Shown piece after piece: positions 58,255 to 64,000 of a stretch of DNA of 64,000 nt. The notes beneath the pieces are model-generated. The model worked only from the letters and a program-made list of their open reading frames with translations. It had not been told where the DNA came from and did no database searches. The stretch lies in assembly GCA_030141605.1 (NCBI GenBank), contig JAQGDQ010000697.1:1-64000 (forward strand), written 5' to 3'. The DNA comes from Tubiluchus corallicola. Taxonomy: Eukaryota > Priapulida > Priapulimorpha > Priapulimorphida > Tubiluchidae. A program made the position numbers and the translations under genes. Within the stretch, counting starts at the first letter, position 1. The number at the start of each line of letters is the position of its first letter.

Positions 58255-59107
58255 AATCATATAATCAATAAGCACAACAAATTGTTTAACATTAAGTCCG
58301 TGCTTATACAATGTTGTAATATTAAGCACACTTGTTGTAATTAATGGTCAATGACATCAGCTGCCCTTTTTCCTAGAATCAATGTTAACAGCTGCGTCAG
58401 GCCAATGACTTCCTAGAAAGAGCACTGTGCTCATTTCCCTGTTTCCTGGAAACAGTTATGACCAGATGTGCTCATTTCCCTACTTCCTGGATACAGTTAT
58501 GACCAGATGTGCTCATTTCCCTACTTCCTGGATACAGTTATGACCAGATATGCTTACTTTCTAGAAATAACCGAAATCACCTGCATCCACTTCTTGGCTT
58601 GGTTGACAGCATTCCTTTCAGATTATTACAATTTTTCAATTTTTTTAAACAAAGAGTGAACGAATTATGTAAAGTATTTCTAAGAATATTTTGATAAATC
58701 ATAACCATTATACTATGTTGATAATGCAAAAAATTAAGCTTCGATGTATATTGATTATTAATGGTGCACTTGTCCCGGGACCTACATTTTAAGTTTATTG
58801 ATTCTCTATGCATTTGGGAGTTAAGAAGAATTAAATAGTTGAAAATTGAATGCCTAACATCATGATGAAAAACCAGCATAAGGGCTGTAGCTCCTACATC
58901 TATGACTTTAGTCACAAGCACTAACGTTCTTTATTTTGTTTCAGAGCAAAATGGTAGCAATTTTCCGAGAAAGTTCTTGTTTGGACACGTTGTTATTCTC
59001 ACTGTTATTGTTTATTTTGTTAGATAAGTCAGAATTTATGCTTAAACTAAAATGTATGTGATTTTAAAACTTTGTGTATTGTGTAAATATTTTTATCATT
59101 GTATGGA
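58255..59107. repeat. Tandem duplication around the gene C last exon, unit 2
   Basis: Second unit, about 850 bases. It is shorter than unit 1 because part of the internal repeats is deleted (compare 57350-57720 with 58590-58610). The flanks of the exon are over 90 percent alike by eye. Confidence 0.9.
58945..59027 (+). CDS. Gene C last exon, copy 2: GPI-type C-terminus (NGS form)
   Basis: 83 bases with intact TTTCAG acceptor and TAA stop. The protein end equals copy 1 except for the first residue (Glu for Gly) and Ser for Cys at the likely anchor site (EQNGSNFPRK). Both copies accept the phase-1 donor of exon 5, so they can be mutually exclusive. This copy has the AATAAA at 59361 behind it. 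Confidence 0.75.
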
Positions 59108-59360
59108 AATAGTTGCCCTGTGTCTGTACAAAATAGGCCTATCTTACCTTAGTCAGTTTAAGTCTGAGGTTAAATTATAATAAGATATAGTTGTGGTTTC
59201 TTCCATCAATGTCCAGCCAAGCAAAATTTATTAACTTGTTTGTAGCTGTTGTTGTACTCTCTAAATTTTTGTTTACAGTAAATTTGGTTTCTGAACTTAT
59301 GTGCACATTTCAAGGTAAATTAAATTTAATGAATTTTAGTTTTATTACATGTGTCTTTTG

Positions 59361-59366
59361 AATAAA
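59361..59366 (+). terminator. Probable poly(A) signal of gene C
   Basis: AATAAA in TTTTGAATAAAAATTTTAATGTG, 334 bases after the second stop codon. It is the first canonical hexamer on the plus strand behind exon copy 2. Confidence 0.5.
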
Positions 59367-59859
59367 AATTTTAATGTGATTTTGTTTTTGAATTATGATT
59401 ATGAGAATTGGGTGCAAAGATCATCATTTTAATAATGGCTGTTACAGTATGAACAGTGATGAACTAAAGTAGTGTATTATAGTTGTACAGAAAATTAATA
59501 TCTGAAAGAAAACTTTCTACTGAGTATGCTACCCACACGTAGCTAAAACAATAACGTATATATCTAAGCTTTTCGCCGAGTGACGAATATTACTTTCGTT
59601 ACTTTGACAAAGGTTTACAACACACCATCATGCGCTTCTAAATGAAGTAAGATCATGTCACACAAATTAAATGAGAAATTACTTAAATGGTAGCGGCTTC
59701 GACAGTAAAGCAGCATAACATGTTCATCCTCTTTGTACACGGTTTTTTGTTTATAAAGTGACATTTGAAGCAAGGTGGCAGTAGTGCTGCACAAAGTTGA
59801 TAATCTCTACTATGCGATGGCCTCTTCAGTCGTTTAACTATTAATTAGTTTTTGCAAAT

Positions 59860-60268
59860 TTACTGTGAGTTGTTGTCACATTTCACTCGATGATTGCAGA
59901 GACCTACGCGAACAGAGCAAGATCTTCCAAGGTTAGTGCACTGAAATACTGAAGCATCTTTGGTACGATTCTTCCTTCTTTGACTCTTCTCTTCCCATAG
60001 TAGCTGAAGCCTATCTTCGTTGTGCTTCACCCCATCAAACACTGGCATCCACCAAGTTTCCCCCAGAGCAAGATCTTCGAAGGTTAGTGCACTGAAATGC
60101 TGAAGCATCTTTAGTACGATTCTTTCTTCTTTGACGCCTCTCTTCCCATAGTAGCTGAAGCCTATCTTCGTTGTGCTTCACCCCATGAAACAATGGCATC
60201 TGCCAAGTTTCCCTGTCCGAGGTTGCTATTTCCAGGTTTTGGCAATTACGTACAATGAACGACAGCAA
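59860..60268 (-). pseudogene. LINE C-terminal zinc-knuckle relic, tandemly duplicated
   Basis: A unit of about 152 bases is repeated (59914 and 60066). The minus-strand frames read WQMPLFHGVKHNEDRLQLLW, then ERRQRRKNRTKDAS, then FQCTNL...RVGLCNHRVKC. This resembles the C-terminal end found in many LINE polyproteins: W-x-x-L-x-x-G, a basic helix, then a C2H2-like motif. No polymerase part is present. Confidence 0.6.
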
Positions 60269-60276
60269 AGTTTTAT

Positions 60277-60760
60277 TTAGTATGACTTAAATATCTGATA
60301 TGGTGGTCCCATTGATAGGCTACGTTGTTTTGGTTCAATTACTGTTACCATCTTTATTATTACAATTTGAAATAATAATAATTCAAATAAACAATCTACG
60401 CTTTCTACAATCATACTTGATATTGTAGCTAATGCTCCTGGCAGCACTAACAGCAACAACACAAACAGCAACAAGAGCAGCAGCAACAGCAGCACTAACA
60501 GCAATAACAACAGCACTAACAGCAACAACAACAGCAGCGACAACAACAACAGCAACGACAACAACAACAACAGCAGCAGTAGCAGCAACATAGTATGACA
60601 TAGTATGTTTATTTAGTATGACTTAAGCATCTGATATGGCGGTCTCATTGATAGTCTTTCTTGTTTCAGTTTAGTTACTGTTACCATCTTTATTATTTCA
60701 ATTTGAAATAATAATAATTCAAATAAACAATCTACACTTTCTACAATCATTACAGCTTTA
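60277..60760. repeat. Direct repeat pair flanking a CAG/CAA microsatellite
   Basis: The stretch from TTAGTATGACTTAA to TTTCTACAATCAT occurs at about 60277-60414 and 60616-60752. Between them (about 60430-60595) lies an interrupted (CAGCAACAA)n tract. Poly-Leu and poly-Val frames on the minus strand here are artefacts. Confidence 0.9.
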
Positions 60761-61837
60761 ATTAGACAAAATCAGACAATTAAAAAAAAAATAGGTAAAA
60801 TATTTTCTGGAAAACTTCACATGCAGTTTAATTCCATGTAAAGCTTGATGCTGTTTGACTTCCATCACTAAGAATGCACAAGAGCTATTCAGTATTAAAC
60901 TGCTTCTGCTCTCTGGATGCTCTATTAATAAAATAAGTTCTTTCTTGTTCTTCGTTTTTTTCTCTATTTATCTTGTTTATTCTGTGTACACTTGTTTATC
61001 TGTTTGTTTTAGTTCTCATCTGTTTAGCTGTTTTTTTATTGATTCATTTGTGTCTGACTTAATCGTAACATTTGTGCACATTTCTGACATGTATCTGGAA
61101 GAGAACCGGAAATCTATGCACATATTCAATTTGGCCATAATAATACGGTTCAATATTCCAACGAAGTGAACAAAAATGTGAACCCAAGTGTCAAAAATAA
61201 TGGAATTGTAATTTCAAAAGTGGAAGAAACATGGAAATACGTCTTTATACAGGGTGTGTAGAAATCAGATCTGATGCTATTGGAAATTTTGAAATTTAGT
61301 GAGTAGGTTATTATGTAGTTATATATTTTGATAATATAAGTCACCTTAGAGATAAGCATATATGTAACTCTTGGTTTAGAATATTGTTATTGTAGAATTA
61401 AGGTTTTGTTGAAACTGGCATGCTGTAAAACATTCTAAAATCTGGAAACTGGATTATAATTATATATTATATATTTTTCTAAATGTAAGTAACCCAAAAG
61501 ATAGGCATATTGTTTTACTCTCGGATTAGAATATTGATATTGTGTGAGTCGTCAGAATTAAAATGAACCTGAAATAACAGAAATGATGTTCCAGTTTCTC
61601 CTGGTGATTTCCCACATTGCCTGGAGCAAAAAAGCGAAAAAATAGCAGATGACAAATCGCCGTGCTTGTAAATTCGGATAATACGTCTTGCTTGACAAAA
61701 GTTTTAAAACTGTAAATACAAGAACACAGATTAGAATGTCGTGATAATTATTATGACAAAAGGTTAGTATACTGTTCACATCTTGATTAATATGCTTTTA
61801 GATCATTCCTGTAATAAAGTCGCATGTTACTCACAGA
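60761..61837. other. Spacer between genes C and D
   Basis: AT-rich. Frames at 60855-61169, 61150-61359 and 61558-61779 lack recognisable domains. No repeat or RNA gene is seen. Confidence 0.5.
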
Positions 61838-62107
61838 CCTCTCAACCATGTCAGCTGTTACTGTTACTAAAACCTAGAAGACCTCGCTGCTATTTCATGT
61901 AGACCTCTCAACTATGCAAATTGTTACTGTTAGTGTTACTAAAATCTAGGAGGCCTCGTTGCTATTTGATGGCTATTCTTCGAGTTTGCAGTGAAGTATT
62001 GTATGGGCGTGATGGCGGTCTTAGAATTTAATTATAATCACAAGGTTTTTATTATTTTAGCAACCAAAACGTAAAGAGACATTAGAAAGCCTGCTTGAAT
62101 CTGCAAA
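61838..62107 (+). promoter_or_regulatory. Upstream repeat module and leader of gene D
   Basis: Two diverged copies of the shared word (CCTCTCAACCATGTCAGCTGTTACTGTTACTAAAACCTAGAAGACC) followed by CTTCGAGTTTGCAGTGAAGTATTG, TGGGCGTGATGGCGGTCTTAGAAT, TTTTTATTATTTTAG and the leader. Compared with gene B, part of the leader (the TGGATGTCATC segment) is deleted. Confidence 0.55.
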
Positions 62108-62159
62108 ATGAGGTCATACGATACACTGCTGCATTTGATTGTTTTCCTGTTCATTAACT
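62108..62159 (+). CDS. Gene D exon 1: signal peptide
   Basis: 52 bases giving MRSYDTLLHLIVFLFIN with a GTAAGT donor in phase 1. Shared leader and upstream module support the start. Confidence 0.9.
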
Positions 62160-62425
62160 GTAAGTAAAAACAAAAAATTATTTCTTAACGTCAGAAATAA
62201 AACTTCTAATCTGTAGTAATGCAAAGATTAACTAACGTTATTTCCTAGTTTCTCAGAAAAAAAATTTATATATATATATGTAATTATGTATTTATTTATA
62301 ATTATGTATCTATGTATGTGTACTTGGTTATATGGTTCTATTTTTGAAATCAATTCATTCATTACGCATACTAGCCGTAGCAGCTAAATCTAAATTTCTT
62401 ATTTTTAAGTTTGTACTTTTTGCAG
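62160..62425 (+). other. Gene D intron 1
   Basis: 266 bases, a short version of gene B intron 1. It keeps the seed TAATCTGTAGTAATGCAAAG near 62208 and has an (AT)n run near 62267-62279. Confidence 0.7.
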
Positions 62426-62749
62426 ATGCATGGTGTGAATCACAATATTTTGAACAAGAACCTGAGGATGTTCCTACTCTTCCTGGAGATGACGTTGTGG
62501 TACAATGTGTAGTAAAAAGCGGGGTTCCACAAGGATATCAGTTTTCTTGGTTTCTTAATGAACAGTTCTTTGATCCAGACGCGGATGATAATTATGATTA
62601 TATTGGCGGTCATCCTCCTAGCATTGGAAACTGGAGTATAAGAATTAAAAATGTAAATGTAAATCAACGTGATGGTTCCTATCACTGCCGAGTGTCAGTT
62701 ATTGGTGAAGGATATGAAGATTCTAGCAAAGGAAAAGTAATTGTTGTTG
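62426..62749 (+). CDS. Gene D exon 2: V-like Ig domain
   Basis: 324 bases, phase 1-1. Starts YAWCESQYFEQEPEDV, with B-strand Cys in VVVQCVVKS, Trp in QFSWFLNE and F strand NQRDGSYHCRV. Residues between the Cys and Trp differ strongly from A and B, whereas framework residues are kept. An extra Cys (AWCES) lies near the N-terminus. The rest of gene D lies beyond the right edge or is lost. Confidence 0.9.
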
Positions 62750-63509
62750 GTAAGATTTTTAATTATCTTTTTTCAGTTTTTTAAATCTGTAATTATACAT
62801 TTGACATTAAGCGTCTCTACAAAAAATGTAATTACATTTACATATCACATGTTCAGATTTGATTTCTATGTATTAGAATCTGAGAGTTTGTAAGTTTAAC
62901 AGAAGAAAGATAAAGTACAAATTGTCACAGTTTTGTAACACAGCACCTGCTGCTATGCTTCTACAGTTGATGATAATGTAGGAGCGGCTGTTGCTTTCTG
63001 CTCTACAGTGTGTATTAGCCCTATGTGCTAAAAAATTCAATTTTTAAATTAGATGCTTCATATGTTAATTTTTGACTCTTTCTTTTTTAATTCTTGTGAT
63101 AAAAGTTAAGTGTGAGTAAGGTTTAATGGTTTATTAACCTGGAAAATGAAATTTATTACTAGTTTAGACAAACGTAATTCACTGCGTTAGCAACAGCATG
63201 CCTACTAGTAGTAAATGCTGACAAGACAATGCTGTCACACTGTATATGGGTCACTTATGTGTACAAGTTGTAGAAGATGAGATAAAGTATGAAATGTCAT
63301 AGAGAGTAGTGACACAATAGGTGCCCTGATGCATATTATTTTTTATTTACCATCTATCACACATTATATGATTTGATAATAAAGATTAGTCCAAGGCCAA
63401 GAGTAGAAATGACCAGTTTTTACCCATATAGAGTAAGAGACAGTGACAGAGGCAAACAACTCCACAGTAGTATTGAGTCAATGGAAAGCTGCCATTATTA
63501 TGGAGCAGG
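62750..63509 (+). other. Gene D intron 2 (start)
   Basis: Matches the V-C2a intron of genes A and B (for example AAAGTACAAATTGTCACAGTTTTGTAACACAGCACCTGCTG). It includes the TTTAATGGTTTATTAACCTGGAAAAT block at about 63121. After about 63290 the similarity is lost. Confidence 0.6.
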
Positions 63510-63800
63510 TCCTGAGTGCTCTTCATTGGCGTTCAGTCCTTATCTATTTAGACAACATCATAGTCTATGGCTGAACTTTTGAGAGTACCTCTCCCTCTTC
63601 CAGGAAGCCTTCGTGCACCTATAAAAAGCTGAGCTTAAATTAAATGCTAAAAAATGTCTTCTCACACAGAAAGAAGTTACTTACCTTTATTACATTGTTT
63701 CTTCTGATAGTGTCAAGACTGATCTTACTAAAACTGAAGCAGTTTATAATTGGCCCCAACATCAAAACTTGAAGCAACTTTCGCAGACTGTGTACTTACT
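63510..63800 (+). pseudogene. Degraded Ty3/Gypsy reverse-transcriptase fragment
   Basis: Reading one frame through stops shows YLDNIIVYG (a damaged YLDD-type catalytic box), a downstream helix ending in CLLTQKEVTYL, and TEAVYNWPQ. This order is that of the C-terminal half of Ty3/Gypsy reverse transcriptase. Several in-frame stops and the catalytic substitution make it inactive. No LTR is visible. Confidence 0.75.
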
Positions 63801-63814
63801 ATAGGTGCTTTTTT

Positions 63815-63945
63815 ACATTGCATCACATCACATCACTTTACATCGCATCACTTCACTTCACATCGCATTACATCAAATCACATTGCATCACATCACATCA
63901 TATCACTTCACTTCACATCACATCACACCGCATCATATTATATTA
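63815..63945. repeat. CATCA-type microsatellite
   Basis: Degenerate run of CATCACATCACATCACTT with a basic period of five. The 66-codon Thr/Ser/His frame over it is an artefact. Confidence 0.93.
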
Positions 63946-64000
63946 CATAATATTATTTAGTACCTGCCTAGTATTTTCACTACTAGTTCTACTTCCTTTC

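Noticed and set aside
60277-60601. Poly-Leu and poly-Val membrane-like proteins on the minus strand
   Set aside because: Frames through the CAG/CAA tract; composition alone makes them look hydrophobic.
63750-63950. 66-codon Thr/Ser/His-rich frame
   Set aside because: Mostly translation of a CATCA microsatellite following the Gypsy relic.

Overview
The window looks like a piece of an AT-rich invertebrate animal genome. Short exons with GT/AG borders sit in long introns, a poly(A) signal is present, and remnants of LINE, Ty3/Gypsy and hAT-type elements are scattered around. Nothing resembles a bacterial operon. The species cannot be named from the sequence.

The main content is a cluster of four related genes for secreted or surface immunoglobulin (Ig) superfamily proteins, called A to D here. 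Each starts with a near-identical 52-base signal-peptide exon (MRSYDTLL...) ending in phase 1, followed by a V-like Ig exon with the motif FEQEPEDV. A, B and C continue with a C2 domain split over two exons and an I-set-like domain. This order recalls the N-terminal half of Kirrel/nephrin (irre-type) adhesion proteins. Gene A (minus strand, exons from 16804 down to 2164) and gene B (plus strand, 23290-42833) face away from each other and are the arms of a large, diverged inverted duplication (about 1.7-18.8 kb and 21.0-35.9 kb).

Gene B is complete. Its twelve coding exons sum to 2598 bases, an open frame of 865 residues: signal peptide, V, split C2, I-set, four unusual Ig-like domains (alpha, beta, gamma, delta) with a W-x-W motif, one transmembrane helix, and a cytoplasmic tail with four tyrosines. 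Gene A has the same exons up to beta. A 2279-bp tandem duplication gives it a second beta exon, and no gamma, delta or membrane exon is visible before the window edge. Gene C (50134-59027) is a short form of 372 residues with three Ig domains and a hydrophobic C-terminus that looks like a GPI-anchor signal; that last exon is duplicated in tandem. Gene D starts at 62108 and runs off the right edge after its V exon.

Layout: 1-1.2 kb satellite; 1.7-16.8 kb gene A; 17.0-17.6 kb 60-bp minisatellite; 18.4-22.9 kb spacer with a 208-bp palindrome, a MITE and a 5'-truncated LINE; 23.3-42.8 kb gene B, with a LINE in its juxtamembrane intron and another just behind its stop; 43.5-49.8 kb gene-poor DNA with an intact 407-bp hAT-type MITE; 50.1-59.4 kb gene C, whose first intron holds about 68 copies of a 37-bp minisatellite; 59.9-60.8 kb retroelement scraps and CAG/CAA repeats; 61.8-62.7 kb start of gene D; then a broken Gypsy reverse transcriptase.

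Paired membrane-signalling and GPI-type forms, recent duplication, domain-number change and symmetric phase-1 exons fit a fast-evolving recognition-receptor locus. The family relation is inferred from motifs. An immune or allorecognition role is a hypothesis.
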